Below, piece by piece: positions 24,938 through 34,206 of a DNA stretch of 42,678 bases (its first letter is position 1; each line of letters begins with the position of its first letter). Origin of the DNA: Limnohabitans sp. (GTDB taxonomy: Bacteria; Pseudomonadota; Gammaproteobacteria; Burkholderiales; Burkholderiaceae_C); NCBI GenBank assembly GCA_024642215.1, contig JAHEBO010000005.1, positions 1-42,678 of the forward strand, in the 5' to 3' direction. A program made the translations under genes and the position numbers. The notes below the pieces were generated by a model. That model did not search any database. It worked only from the letters and a program-made list of their open reading frames with translations, and was not told the origin of the DNA.

Positions 24938-27900
24938 TTAAACCAAAACGCGCTCAATGCCACCGGCATTGGCAGCTGCCACATACTCGGGCATCCATTG
25001 TTCGCCCAAGATGTGCTTGGCCATTTCGACCACGATGTAGTCGGCTTCGAGCAAGCCATTTTGCAAATCATCGCCATAGCGCGACAAACCTTGCAAGCAA
25101 CTGGGGCAGCTGGTCAACACCTTGATGTTGTCTTTTGCACCGACCATGCCACTGTCGCGCATTTGCGTTTCGCTCTTGCGAATTTCTTCTTCCTTGCGGA
25201 AGCGAACTTGCGTAGCGATGTCGGGACGCGTCACACCCAAGGTGCCTGACTCACCGCAGCAACGATCTGACTTGAGGACTTGCGGGCCCAACAAAGATTT
25301 GACGGTCTTCATGGGGTCTTGCAACTTCATCGGACTGTGGCAAGGGTCGTGGTACAGGTAGGCGCCGTTGTTGTTCAGCGTCATGCCCTTTTCAAGCAGG
25401 TACTCGTGAATGTCCACGATGCGGCAGCCAGGGAAAATTTTGTCGAACTCATAACCCTGCAATTGGTCGTAACACGTACCGCAGCTGACCACCACCGTTT
25501 TGATGTCGAGGTAGTTGAGGGTATTGGCCACGCGGTGGAACAACACACGGTTGTCGGTGATGATTTTCTCGGCCTTGTCAAACTGACCACTGCCCTTTTG
25601 CGGGTAGCCGCAGCACAAGTATCCTGGCGGCAAAACGGTTTGCACGCCGGTGTGCCACAGCATGGCCTGCGTGGCCAAGCCCACCTGGCTGAACAAGCGT
25701 TCTGAGCCGCAACCGGGGAAGTAAAACACCGCCTCAGTTTCGGGGGTGGTGGCCTTGGGGTTGCGAATGATCGGCACGTAATCTTGATCTTCAATGTCGA
25801 GCAAAGCGCGCGCCGTTTTCTTGGGCAAGCCACCTGGCATCTTCTTGTTGATGAAGTGAATCACTTGCTCTTTGATAGGCGCTGCACCAATGCTGGCCGG
25901 TGGCGCCTTGGTTTGCTTGCGCGCAAAAGTTTTGAGCAAGTCGTGCGCAAAGCGCTGAACCTTCATGCCCACACCCACCATACCGGCACGCGCCAGCTTG
26001 ATGGTTTCGGGGTTGGTGGCGTTGAGCATGAACATGGCCGCGGCATTGCCGGGACGGAATGTTTTTTGCCCCATTTTGCGCAACAAGTTGCGCATGTTCA
26101 TGGACACATCGCCAAAGTCAATTTTGACGGGGCAAGGTGTGAGGCACTTGTGGCATACCGTGCAGTGGTCGGCCACATCTTCAAACTCTTGCCAGTGCTT
26201 GATCGACACACCGCGGCGGGTTTGCTCTTCGTACAAGAAAGCTTCAACCAACAGAGATGTGGCCAAGATTTTATTGCGGGGGCTGTACAGCAAGTTGGCG
26301 CGTGGCACGTGCGTGGCACACACCGGCTTGCACTTGCCGCAGCGCAAGCAATCTTTAACACTGTCTGCGATGGCGCCAATGTCGGACTGCTGCATGATGA
26401 GCGACTCGTGCCCCATCAAACCAAAACTGGGCGTGTAGGCGTTGGTCAAGTCAGCCTGAATTTCCATGCCTTCAGGACCCGCCACATGGCGCATCAACTT
26501 GCCTTTATTGAAGCGACCTTCGGGGTCAATGCGCTGTTTGTAATCGGCAAAAGGTTGGAGTTCAGCGTCGCTCAAAAACTCAAGCTTGGTGATGCCAATG
26601 CCGTGCTCGCCCGAAATCACACCGTCCAAGCTGCGCGCCAAGACCATGATGCGCGACACCGCTTCGTGGGCGGTTTGCAACATGTCGTAGTCGTCAGAGT
26701 TGACTGGAATGTTGGTGTGCACGTTGCCGTCACCGGCGTGCATGTGCAAAGCAACCCACACACGGCCCTTCAGCACGCGTTTGTGGATGGCCACACACTC
26801 GTCAAAAATAGGTTGAAACGCAGCGCCCGAGAAAATGGTTTGGAAAGGCGCTTTGATTTGCGTTTTCCAGCTGGCGCGCAAGGTGTGGTCTTGCAATTGG
26901 GGGAACAAGGTTTCGACGCCTTGCAACCAGCCTTGCCACACATCACGCACATCGCGCACCACAGCCAAAGCCTGTGCCACACGGTCTTCAAGCAGCTCGG
27001 CGGATGCAATTTCGCTGGTGTCATCGTCTTTGCCCAAAGGCAAGTTGCCTTTGCTTAAAAACAGCTCTAGCTCGTTGCACAACTTGATCTTGTTGCGCAT
27101 TGACAATTCAATGTTGATGCGCTCAATGCCGTCGGTGTACTCTGCCATGCGGGGCAAAGGAATCACCACGTCTTCGTTGACTTTGAAGGCGTTGGTGTGG
27201 CGACTGATGGCTGCCGTTTTCTTGCGATCTTGCCAAAACTTTTTGCGCGCTTCTGGGCTGATGGCGATGAAGCCTTCACCACTGCGCGAGTTGGCAATGC
27301 GCACCACCTCAGAAGTGACCTTGGCCACATCATCGGCGTTATCGCCTGCAATGTCGGCCAACAACACCATCTTGGGAAAGCCGCCACGTTTGGACTTGGT
27401 GGTGTAACCCACCGCGCGCAAATAGCGATCGTCCAAATGCTCTAAGCCTGCCAACAAAACGCCCGAGCGCTTTTGTTCGGCAAACATGAAATCTTTGATT
27501 TCCACGATGCTGGGCACGGCATCTTTGGCATTGCCAAAAAATTCCATGCACACGGTGCGTGTGTGATCAGGCATGCGGTGCAAAACCCAGCGCGCGCTGG
27601 TGATGAGGCCGTCACAGCCTTCTTTTTGCACACCCGGCAGACCGGCCAAAAACTTGTCGGTCACGTCTTTGCCCAAGCCTTCTTTGCGGAACACGGTGCC
27701 TGGAATGTCCAAGCGTTCTTCACGAACCAGCGTGGTGCCATTGGCTTCGAAATATTTCAATTCAAAGCTGGCCACTTCCACATCGTGGATCTTGCCCAGG
27801 TTGTGTCCCAAACGCGTGACTTCAAGCCACTGCGCATCGGGTGTGACCATGCGCCAGCTGGCCAAGTTGTCGAGCGCCGTGCCCCACAACACGGCCTTCT

Positions 27901-28810
27901 TGCCGCCTGCGTTCATGGCAATGTTGCCGCCAATGCAGCTGGCTTCAGCAGACGTGGGGTCCACCGCAAACACCCATCCGGCGCGCTCTGCGGCATCGGT
28001 GACACGCTGGGTGACCACACCCACTTCGGTCCACAAGGTGGGCACTTCTTTGTCGAGGCCAGGCAACTTCACCATCTCGATGCCCGACATGGCTTCGAGT
28101 TTTTCGGTGTTGATGACGGCACTGTTCCAGGTGAGGGGCACAGCGCCACCGGTGTAGCCGGTACCGCCGCCACGCGGAATGATGGTCAAGCCCAGCGTAA
28201 AACAGCCTTTGACCAGATTGGCCATTTCGGCTTCTGTGTCGGGGGTCAAGACGACAAAAGGATATTCAACGCGCCAGTCGGTGGCGTCGGTCACATGGCT
28301 GACGCGAGACAGTGCATCAAACTTGATGTTGTCTTTGGCGGTCAATTTGCCCAAGGCCTTTTGCGATTTGCGACGCAAAGCAGCCATGGCTGTAAAGGTT
28401 TGATCAAAGCTGGCCACGGCTTGCCCGGCCAAGACCAACAATTCGCCCACCAAGTGATCGCGCAGTGCATCGGCATCGGGCGTACGGCGCTTTTGCACCT
28501 CACCTAAGCGGTGCTGCAAAGCTTCCACCAACAATTTGCGACGATCTGGGTTGTCTAGCAAGTCGTCTTGCAAATAAGGGTTGCGTTGAACCACCCAAAT
28601 GTCGCCCAACACTTCGTAGAGCATGCGTGCGGAACGTCCAGTGCGGCGCTCCTCACGCAGTTGATTGAGAAGATCCCAGGCACGAGCGCCCAGTAAACGA
28701 ATCACAATTTCTCGATCGGAGAAGCTTGTGTAGTTGTAGGGAATTTCGCGCAAACGGGGCGACGAATCGTCCGCTTGCATCAGGTGTTGGAGCGTGGTGG
28801 GTGCGTTCAT
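24938..28810 (-). CDS. Large FAD-linked oxidase/Fe-S fusion dehydrogenase (GlcD-GlcF type, DUF3683)
   Basis: The 1290-residue protein joins four parts. Residues 1 to about 150 are the DUF3683 region. A PCMH-type FAD-binding and FAD-oxidase C-terminal domain follows (about 180-790, with [12 protein letters not shown] at 211-222, H-A-G-D-G-N-V-H near 697 and S-G-E-H-G-I-G near 737). Two 4Fe-4S motifs come next ([11 protein letters not shown] near 820 and [11 protein letters not shown] near 890). The C-terminus has a pair of CCG-type cysteine-rich domains (C-C-G near 1065 and C-C-G-E-S-G near 1183). This is the design of membrane-linked 2-hydroxyacid dehydrogenases (D-lactate, glycolate or D-2-hydroxyglutarate) that pass electrons to quinone. 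The substrate is open. It is the first gene of the run. Confidence 0.9.
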   Translation of the reverse strand: MNAPTTLQHLMQADDSSPRLREIPYNYTSFSDREIVIRLLGARAWDLLNQLREERRTGRSARMLYEVLGDIWVVQRNPYLQDDLLDNPDRRKLLVEALQHRLGEVQKRRTPDADALRDHLVGELLVLAGQAVASFDQTFTAMAALRRKSQKALGKLTAKDNIKFDALSRVSHVTDATDWRVEYPFVVLTPDTEAEMANLVKGCFTLGLTIIPRGGGTGYTGGAVPLTWNSAVINTEKLEAMSGIEMVKLPGLDKEVPTLWTEVGVVTQRVTDAAERAGWVFAVDPTSAEASCIGGNIAMNAGGKKAVLWGTALDNLASWRMVTPDAQWLEVTRLGHNLGKIHDVEVASFELKYFEANGTTLVREERLDIPGTVFRKEGLGKDVTDKFLAGLPGVQKEGCDGLITSARWVLHRMPDHTRTVCMEFFGNAKDAVPSIVEIKDFMFAEQKRSGVLLAGLEHLDDRYLRAVGYTTKSKRGGFPKMVLLADIAGDNADDVAKVTSEVVRIANSRSGEGFIAISPEARKKFWQDRKKTAAISRHTNAFKVNEDVVIPLPRMAEYTDGIERINIELSMRNKIKLCNELELFLSKGNLPLGKDDDTSEIASAELLEDRVAQALAVVRDVRDVWQGWLQGVETLFPQLQDHTLRASWKTQIKAPFQTIFSGAAFQPIFDECVAIHKRVLKGRVWVALHMHAGDGNVHTNIPVNSDDYDMLQTAHEAVSRIMVLARSLDGVISGEHGIGITKLEFLSDAELQPFADYKQRIDPEGRFNKGKLMRHVAGPEGMEIQADLTNAYTPSFGLMGHESLIMQQSDIGAIADSVKDCLRCGKCKPVCATHVPRANLLYSPRNKILATSLLVEAFLYEEQTRRGVSIKHWQEFEDVADHCTVCHKCLTPCPVKIDFGDVSMNMRNLLRKMGQKTFRPGNAAAMFMLNATNPETIKLARAGMVGVGMKVQRFAHDLLKTFARKQTKAPPASIGAAPIKEQVIHFINKKMPGGLPKKTARALLDIEDQDYVPIIRNPKATTPETEAVFYFPGCGSERLFSQVGLATQAMLWHTGVQTVLPPGYLCCGYPQKGSGQFDKAEKIITDNRVLFHRVANTLNYLDIKTVVVSCGTCYDQLQGYEFDKIFPGCRIVDIHEYLLEKGMTLNNNGAYLYHDPCHSPMKLQDPMKTVKSLLGPQVLKSDRCCGESGTLGVTRPDIATQVRFRKEEEIRKSETQMRDSGMVGAKDNIKVLTSCPSCLQGLSRYGDDLQNGLLEADYIVVEMAKHILGEQWMPEYVAAANAGGIERVLV

Positions 28811-28902
28811 GAGATTTAGGTCAGATTTTACTGCAGGGGGTCAATCACGCACCAAGGGTGGGGGCAGAGCAGATTTTTGAGCTGCGTCATGGAAACCCCG
28901 GG

Positions 28903-28931
28903 TTGTCACCAAACCGTCATGGCACTGTAAT
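28903..28931 (+). promoter_or_regulatory. Pho-box-like array: three CTGTCAT-type repeats, 11-base period
   Basis: TTGTCAC (28903-28909), CCGTCAT (28914-28920) and CTGTAAT (28925-28931) are separated by CAAA and GGCA. The 7+4 layout and the similarity to CTGTCAT (5, 6 and 6 of 7) match the PhoB binding site, and ugp genes are known Pho regulon members. It lies about 55 bases before the ugpB ATG. A weak -10 (TAGTCA at 28942-28947) follows at the expected distance. Confidence 0.75.
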
Positions 28932-28985
28932 AGCATCCGCTAGTCAGATCTCGCAGCAGACACAGACACAACATTAGGAGTACTT

Positions 28986-30290
28986 ATGAATTACAAAAAA
29001 TCCCTGGCCGCGCTGGCCATTGCGGCATTCAGCATGGGCGCACAAGCCCAAACCGAGATTCAGTGGTGGCATTCCATGGGCGGCGCCTTGGGCGAGTGGG
29101 TCAATGACCTGGCCAAAGATTTCAATGCCAGCCAAAAAGATTACAAAATTGTGCCCACTTTCAAAGGTGGCTACGACGAATCTATGACGGCAGCCATTGC
29201 GGCCTACCGTTCAGGCAATGCGCCCCACATTCTTCAAGTGTTTGAAGTGGGCACCGCCACCATGATGGCCAGCAAGGGCGCCATCGTGCCCGTGGGCAAA
29301 GTGATGCAAGACGCGGGTCTCAAATTTGACCAAGACGCCTATGTGCCTGCTGTCGCAGGTTACTACACCGCACCCAATGGCCAGATGTTGAGCTTCCCCT
29401 TCAACAGCTCCACCCCCGTCTTCCACTACAACAAAGATGCCTTCAAGGCCGCGGGCATGGACCCCGAGAAGCCCCCCACAACTTGGCCTGAAGTGGCTTT
29501 GGCTGCAGCCAAATTGAAAGCCAGTGGTCACAAGTGTCCTTTCACCACCAGCTGGATCAGCTGGACCCAGCTCGAGAGCTTCTCCGCTTGGCACAACACC
29601 GAATTTGCCACCAAGGGCAACGGCATGCGCGGCATGGATGCTCGTTTGAGCTTCAACACACCTTTGCATGTGCGTCACATTGAAAACTTGGCCAACATGG
29701 CCAAGAGCGGCTTGTTTGTGTACAAAGGCCGCGGCAATGCAGCCGACGCGGTGTTTGTTTCAGGTGAATGCGCCATGGCAACTGGCTCTTCAGCGCTCTA
29801 CGGCAACGTGGTTCGCAATGGCAAGTTTGCATACGGCATTGGCGCACTGCCCTACTACCCCGACGTGGCAGGCTCACCCCAAAACACCGTCATCGGTGGT
29901 GCCAGCTTGTGGGTAATGAGCGGCAAGAAAGCCAACGAATACAAAGGCGTGGGCCAGTTCTTTGCCTTCTTGTCAAAACCTGATGTGGCGGCTGCCAGCC
30001 ACCAACGCACGGGTTACCTGCCTGTAACCAAAGCATCATTTGAGTTGACTGAAAAATCAGGCTTCTACAAAAAGAACCCTGGTACCGATGTGTCTGTGAC
30101 GCAAATGATTCGCAAAACCACCGACAAGTCACGTGGCGTGCGTTTGGGCAACTTCGTCCAAATCCGCACCATCATTGACGAAGAACTCGAAGGCGTGTGG
30201 AGTGGCAAGAAGCAACCTAAAGAAGCTTTGGACCTCGCTATCAAACGCGGCAACGAACAACTTGAGCGCTTCGAAAAAGCCAACAAGTAA
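28986..30290 (+). CDS. ugpB: sn-Glycerol-3-phosphate ABC transporter, substrate-binding protein
   Basis: The 434-residue periplasmic protein has a Sec signal peptide (residues 1-21, cleavage after A-Q-A), then T-E-I-Q-W-W-H-S-M-G-G-A-L-G-E, the UgpB-type start of the mature protein. Later come F-N-S-S-T-P-V-F-H-Y-N-K-D and T-S-W-I-S-W-T-Q-L-E-S-F-S-A-W-H-N, residues of the ligand pocket in this family. It captures glycerol 3-phosphate or glycerophosphocholine for UgpAEC. A clear AGGAG precedes the ATG. It lies downstream of a Pho-box-like array and is followed by two hairpins before ugpA. Confidence 0.95.
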   Translation: MNYKKSLAALAIAAFSMGAQAQTEIQWWHSMGGALGEWVNDLAKDFNASQKDYKIVPTFKGGYDESMTAAIAAYRSGNAPHILQVFEVGTATMMASKGAIVPVGKVMQDAGLKFDQDAYVPAVAGYYTAPNGQMLSFPFNSSTPVFHYNKDAFKAAGMDPEKPPTTWPEVALAAAKLKASGHKCPFTTSWISWTQLESFSAWHNTEFATKGNGMRGMDARLSFNTPLHVRHIENLANMAKSGLFVYKGRGNAADAVFVSGECAMATGSSALYGNVVRNGKFAYGIGALPYYPDVAGSPQNTVIGGASLWVMSGKKANEYKGVGQFFAFLSKPDVAAASHQRTGYLPVTKASFELTEKSGFYKKNPGTDVSVTQMIRKTTDKSRGVRLGNFVQIRTIIDEELEGVWSGKKQPKEALDLAIKRGNEQLERFEKANK

Positions 30291-30311
30291 ACTACCCGCA
30301 GTTCAAACAGG

Positions 30312-30338
30312 CCTCTTGTTTCTGAAAAGAAACAGGGG
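30312..30338 (+). repeat. Hairpin 1 between ugpB and ugpA
   Basis: TGTTTCT-GAAA-AGAAACA (30317-30334) is a perfect seven-base-pair stem with a GAAA tetraloop, extended by flanking C-G and G-U pairs. It has no T run after it, so it is more likely an mRNA 3'-end stabiliser than a terminator. Confidence 0.6.
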
Positions 30339-30347
30339 CGCCCCATC

Positions 30348-30375
30348 AAAAGCAGAGGAGTGAGCCTCTGCTTTT
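30348..30375 (+). terminator. Hairpin 2, likely partial terminator between ugpB and ugpA
   Basis: AAAAGCAGAGG-AGTGAG-CCTCTGCTTTT forms an 11-base-pair stem ending in TTTT. It lies in the 121-base gap between the binding-protein gene and the first permease gene. This is the usual place for attenuation that keeps the binding protein in excess. Confidence 0.75.
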
Positions 30376-30411
30376 GTCCTTTACATCGACAGTCGTTTCA
30401 CAAAGAGTCTC

Positions 30412-31293
30412 ATGGAAAAGCGCGTTCGATTCAAATCGGCTTGGCTGCCTTGGCTGCTGATTGCACCGCAAATGGCGGTGGTTTTGGTTTTTTTCTTTTG
30501 GCCAGCAGGCCAAGCGCTTTACCAAAGTGTGCTCACTGAAGACGCATTTGGTGGCTCCGTGCAATTTGTGGGCATGGAAAACTTTGACCGACTGTTCAGC
30601 GATAGCAGCTATTTGACATCGTTCCAAACAACCGCATTCTTCTCCATCTTGGTTGCGGGCACTGGACTGTCCGTGTCCTTGCTGTTGGCCGTCATGGCCA
30701 ATCGCGTGGTGCGCGGTGCTGGCCTCTACAAGACCCTGCTGATTTGGCCTTATGCCGTTGCACCTGTTGTGGCGGGCGTGTTGTGGATTTTCATGTTTGC
30801 CTCACCCATGGGTGTGGTGGCTTATTTTCTGCGCAGCATCGGCTTTGAGTGGAATCACCTGCTCAATGGCAACCACGCCATGGCACTCATCGTCATGGCG
30901 TCTGTGTGGAAGCAAATTTCTTATAACTTTTTGTTTTTCTTGGCGGGACTTCAGTCCATTCCCAAATCACTGATTGAAGCGGCCGCCATCGACGGTGCGT
31001 CCCCTTGGCATCGGTTCTGGACCATTGTGTTTCCATTGCTTTCACCCACCACCTTCTTTTTGTTGGTGATCAATGTGGTCTATGCCTTCTTTGACACCTT
31101 TGCCATCATTGATGCCACCACTCACGGTGGTCCTGGCAAAGAAACGGCCATTTTGGTTTACAAGGTTTACTACGATGGCTTCAAAGCACTGGACATGGGC
31201 GGCTCAGCAGCCCAATCAGTCATTTTGATGGTGATCGTGGTGGCACTCACCGTGGTGCAGTTCCGTTTCGTTGAAAAGAAAGTGCAGTACTGA
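30412..31293 (+). CDS. ugpA: sn-Glycerol-3-phosphate ABC transporter, permease UgpA
   Basis: The 293-residue inner-membrane permease has six predicted membrane segments. The cytoplasmic EAA loop [16 protein letters not shown] near residue 192 docks onto the ATPase. It belongs to the MalF/UgpA group of binding-protein-dependent permeases. The gene follows the hairpins after ugpB and ends one base before the ugpE start, so ugpA and ugpE are coupled. Together with UgpE it forms the channel for glycerol 3-phosphate and its diesters. Confidence 0.95.
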   Translation: MEKRVRFKSAWLPWLLIAPQMAVVLVFFFWPAGQALYQSVLTEDAFGGSVQFVGMENFDRLFSDSSYLTSFQTTAFFSILVAGTGLSVSLLLAVMANRVVRGAGLYKTLLIWPYAVAPVVAGVLWIFMFASPMGVVAYFLRSIGFEWNHLLNGNHAMALIVMASVWKQISYNFLFFLAGLQSIPKSLIEAAAIDGASPWHRFWTIVFPLLSPTTFFLLVINVVYAFFDTFAIIDATTHGGPGKETAILVYKVYYDGFKALDMGGSAAQSVILMVIVVALTVVQFRFVEKKVQY

Positions 31294-31294
31294 C

Positions 31295-32149
31295 ATGATC
31301 GAACGACGACCTGGCCTCGACATTTTGTCGCATGTGATCTTACTGATCGGCGTGTCGATCGTGGCTTTCCCGCTCTACCTCACGTTTGTGGCCTCTACCC
31401 AAACGGCTGAGCAAATCTCCAGAAGCATTCCCATGTCGATGCTGCCTGGCAACAACTTCTTCGAGTCGTATCGCCTGGCCTTGTTTGGCGGCGAAACATC
31501 TTTGGGTGGCAAAGTGCCTGCGGTCTGGCCCATGATGCAAACCAGTCTGATCAGCGCCTTGGTGATCTCGATTGGCAAGATTGCCATTTCAATGCTGTCT
31601 GCATTCGCCTTGGTTTATTTCCGTTTCCCATTCAGAAACTTGTTCTTCTGGATGATCTTCATCACCTTGATGTTGCCAGTGGAAGTGCGGATCAGTCCCA
31701 CGTATCAAGTGGTCTCCAATCTGGGCATGTTGAACACCTATGCAGGCCTGACGGTGCCCCTCATTGCTTCGGCCACGGCCACCTTCTTGTTGCGTCAATT
31801 TTTCTTGACCGTACCCGACGAGTTGGTGGAGGCGGCACGCATGGACGGCGCTGGCGCCATGCGCTTCTTCAAAGACATCTTATTGCCCCTGTCAGCCACC
31901 AACATTGCGGCGCTGTTTGTGATTCAGTTCATCTACGGCTGGAACCAATACCTCTGGCCACTCCTGGTCACCACCAACGAAGACATGTACCCCATCGTGA
32001 TGGGCATCAAACGCATGCTGGCGGGTGAAGCCTATACCGAATGGAATGTTGTGATGGCCACCGCCATCCTGGCAATGCTCCCGCCCGCCCTCGTGGTGAT
32101 CTTGATGCAAAAATGGTTCGTCAAGGGCCTGGTTGATACTGAAAAATAA
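31295..32149 (+). CDS. ugpE: sn-Glycerol-3-phosphate ABC transporter, permease UgpE
   Basis: The 284-residue permease has six membrane segments and the EAA loop [16 protein letters not shown] near residue 180. It is the MalG/UgpE-type partner of UgpA. The frame is open eight codons further up inside ugpA; the ATG at 31295, one base after the ugpA stop and giving M-I-E-R-R-P-G, is the natural start. Its TAA stop overlaps the ATG of ugpC (TAATG). Confidence 0.95.
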   Translation: MIERRPGLDILSHVILLIGVSIVAFPLYLTFVASTQTAEQISRSIPMSMLPGNNFFESYRLALFGGETSLGGKVPAVWPMMQTSLISALVISIGKIAISMLSAFALVYFRFPFRNLFFWMIFITLMLPVEVRISPTYQVVSNLGMLNTYAGLTVPLIASATATFLLRQFFLTVPDELVEAARMDGAGAMRFFKDILLPLSATNIAALFVIQFIYGWNQYLWPLLVTTNEDMYPIVMGIKRMLAGEAYTEWNVVMATAILAMLPPALVVILMQKWFVKGLVDTEK

Positions 32150-33153
32150 TGGCTTCCATCACACTTCAAAACATTGTCAAAGAATACGGCACAGGCGCCA
32201 AAGCGGTGCCTGTGATTCACAACCTCAACGCCCAAATACACGACGGCGAGTTCGTGGTCATTGTGGGTCCTTCAGGCTGCGGTAAATCCACCTTGTTGCG
32301 CATGGTGGCCGGCCTTGAAGAAATTACGGGTGGCAACATTTCCATTGGCGATCGCGTGGTCAACGACCTCGAGCCTGCCGAACGCGACATCGCCATGGTG
32401 TTTCAAAACTATGCCCTTTACCCGCACATGAGCGTGTTTGACAACATGGCCTATGGCTTGAAGATTGCCAAAGTGCCTTTGGATGACATCAAGAAACGTG
32501 TCGACAAAGCCGCTGGCATTTTGGAACTGGGTCACTTGTTGCATCGCAAACCTCGTGAGTTGTCTGGCGGCCAACGTCAGCGTGTGGCCATGGGCCGCGC
32601 CATCGTGCGCCAGCCGCAAGTGTTTTTGTTCGATGAACCTTTGTCCAACTTGGACGCCAAACTGCGCGCTCAAACGCGTTTGGAGATTCAAAAGTTACAC
32701 CGTGAATTGGGCATCACCTCTTTGTTCGTGACCCACGACCAAGTCGAAGCCATGACCTTGGCACAGCGCATGATTGTGATGAACGGTGGCGTGATGGAAC
32801 AATTTGGTACACCCGAAGAGGTCTATAACCGCCCTGCCAGCACCTTTGTGGCCAGCTTCATTGGCTCGCCGCCCATGAACTTGCTCAAGCAAGCCCCCGG
32901 ACTTGAAGCTGGACAAATTTTAGGCATCCGACCCGAGCACCTTGAGCTGAGCAGCTCGGGCTGGGCAATGAAAGTCGACACCGTTGAGTTGTTAGGCGCA
33001 GAGCGCCTGGTGCATGCGCATTTGGGTGGTGAAACGCTAACCTTGCGCTTAGATGCCAGCTTGACTGCACCTTCAGCGGGTCAAACTTTCCATGCAACAC
33101 CCAAAGAAGGCTGCTTGCACCACTTCAACGCAGAAACAGGAAAACGTTTGTGA
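32149..33153 (+). CDS. ugpC: sn-Glycerol-3-phosphate ABC transporter, ATP-binding protein UgpC
   Basis: The 334-residue ATPase drives the UgpAE channel. It shows Walker [10 protein letters not shown] (near residue 38), the Q-loop region [12 protein letters not shown], the signature [14 protein letters not shown], Walker [15 protein letters not shown] and the switch histidine in V-T-H-D-Q-V-E-A-M. The C-terminal third is the TOBE/regulatory domain of the MalK group. The start overlaps the ugpE stop, and the stop overlaps the GTG start of ugpQ. Confidence 0.96.
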   Translation: MASITLQNIVKEYGTGAKAVPVIHNLNAQIHDGEFVVIVGPSGCGKSTLLRMVAGLEEITGGNISIGDRVVNDLEPAERDIAMVFQNYALYPHMSVFDNMAYGLKIAKVPLDDIKKRVDKAAGILELGHLLHRKPRELSGGQRQRVAMGRAIVRQPQVFLFDEPLSNLDAKLRAQTRLEIQKLHRELGITSLFVTHDQVEAMTLAQRMIVMNGGVMEQFGTPEEVYNRPASTFVASFIGSPPMNLLKQAPGLEAGQILGIRPEHLELSSSGWAMKVDTVELLGAERLVHAHLGGETLTLRLDASLTAPSAGQTFHATPKEGCLHHFNAETGKRL

Positions 33154-33902
33154 CGTCCCACAGCACCCGCTCATGGCCCTATCCCCGTTGGGTTGCCCAT
33201 CGCGGTGCTGGAACGCTGGCCCCAGAAAACACCTTGGCCGCCTTTCGCAAAGGTGCGGAACATGGCTACCGAATGTTTGAATGCGACGCCAAGCTGAGTG
33301 CGGACGATGTGGTCTTTTTAATGCACGACGCAACATTGCATCGCACCACCAACGGCCAAGGCATTGGCGGCGAACAGAGCTGGCAGCAGCTCTCGCAGTT
33401 GGACGCCGGCAGTTGGCATTCCAGAAACTTCAGTGGTGAGCCGCTACCTACGTTGGTCAATGTGGCGCAGTTTTGCATTCGCAATCGCTGCTTCTTGAAC
33501 ATTGAAATCAAACCGACACCCGGGGTTGAGTTCAAAACGGGTGAAGTGGTAGCCCGCGAGGCTGCCCATATTTGGCAGCACGAAACCATCCCGCCACTGC
33601 TCACCTCGTTTCAGGTGGCGTCCCTCAAGGGCGCCTTCAAAGTAGCGCCCCAATTGCCGCGTGGTTTGTTGCTGAACAGCCTGTCTGAAGGCTGGCTAGA
33701 CACGGCCAAATCTTTGGAATGCAGTGCTGTGGTTTGCCTGTACGCTTTGTGGACGCCAGAAACCGTCCAAGCGGTGCATGAGGCAGGGATGAAATGCTTG
33801 AGCTATACCGTCAACGACGAATGGGCTGCCCAGCACCTGCTGCAATTGGGCACCGACGGCATCATCACTGACCGCGTTGATCTGTTCAGCCCCGCCGCCT
33901 GA
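33150..33902 (+). CDS. ugpQ: Glycerophosphodiester phosphodiesterase
   Basis: The 250-residue enzyme hydrolyses glycerophosphodiesters to glycerol 3-phosphate and an alcohol. The GDPD signature is present: [14 protein letters not shown] (catalytic His and metal ligands), [19 protein letters not shown] with the second catalytic His, and N-I-E-I-K-P. It has no signal peptide, so it is the cytoplasmic UgpQ type acting on imported diesters. The start is a GTG overlapping the ugpC stop (GTGA). Its last 17 bases overlap the end of a small convergent gene. Confidence 0.94.
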   Translation: MTSHSTRSWPYPRWVAHRGAGTLAPENTLAAFRKGAEHGYRMFECDAKLSADDVVFLMHDATLHRTTNGQGIGGEQSWQQLSQLDAGSWHSRNFSGEPLPTLVNVAQFCIRNRCFLNIEIKPTPGVEFKTGEVVAREAAHIWQHETIPPLLTSFQVASLKGAFKVAPQLPRGLLLNSLSEGWLDTAKSLECSAVVCLYALWTPETVQAVHEAGMKCLSYTVNDEWAAQHLLQLGTDGIITDRVDLFSPAA

Positions 33903-34167
33903 AGCGCATTTGCATGAGCCACTCCACCGTGGCACACACCATGATCAAAGCGCCATAAGTGGCCATTTTGCCGTCATGACCGGTCAGAACCAGGCCTGTC
34001 ACCAGCACGCAAATGCCGGCCAATGCGTTGAGCAACCATCGCCAAAACCAGCCAATTTGCGCTTGGCGCCTGAATTGAAACGAGCCCCAGGCGGTGATGC
34101 CCAGGGACAAGGCCCAAGCAGGGAGTGCGAAATTCATCACATGCCAGAAAACATCGTCCCAATTCAT
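33886..34167 (-). CDS. Small hypothetical membrane protein
   Basis: This 93-residue protein has three hydrophobic segments (about 12-30, 42-62 and 68-86), separated by a basic loop (F-Q-F-R-R-Q-A-Q) and a G-H-D-G-K turn, and it ends in R-F-R-R-R-G. I do not recognise a family. An AGAGAAAG ribosome site precedes the ATG, and the frame is intact in a place where no other gene lies, which supports a real gene. It is divergent from hemA (39 bases between start codons), sharing an AT-rich TTATAA centre, and convergent with ugpQ, overlapping its last 17 bases. Confidence 0.65.
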   Translation of the reverse strand: MNWDDVFWHVMNFALPAWALSLGITAWGSFQFRRQAQIGWFWRWLLNALAGICVLVTGLVLTGHDGKMATYGALIMVCATVEWLMQMRFRRRG

Positions 34168-34171
34168 TGAA

Positions 34172-34200
34172 TTCTTTCTCTCAACACAAGGTTTTATAAT
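34172..34200 (+). promoter_or_regulatory. hemA promoter with perfect -10 six bases before the ATG
   Basis: TATAAT (34195-34200) is a perfect -10 box; TTCTTT (34172-34177) is a poor -35 at 17 bases. The ATG begins at 34207, so transcription should start at or beside it. The same AT-rich block reads TATAAA on the minus strand (34199-34194) and could serve the divergent small gene. Confidence 0.55.
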
Positions 34201-34206
34201 TCGAGT

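Noticed and set aside
25784-27058. 424-codon plus-strand open frame opposite the FAD/Fe-S dehydrogenase
   Set aside because: Antisense shadow, His/Ala/Val-rich without domain pattern; the opposite strand has continuous, motif-rich coding.
27473-28507. 344-codon plus-strand open frame opposite the same gene
   Set aside because: Same reasons: no motifs, high His/Gly/Phe typical of a reverse-complement frame.
28884-28890. GCGTCAT as a fourth Pho-box repeat
   Set aside because: It is 19 bases before the first repeat, not in the 11-base phase, so it is not counted.
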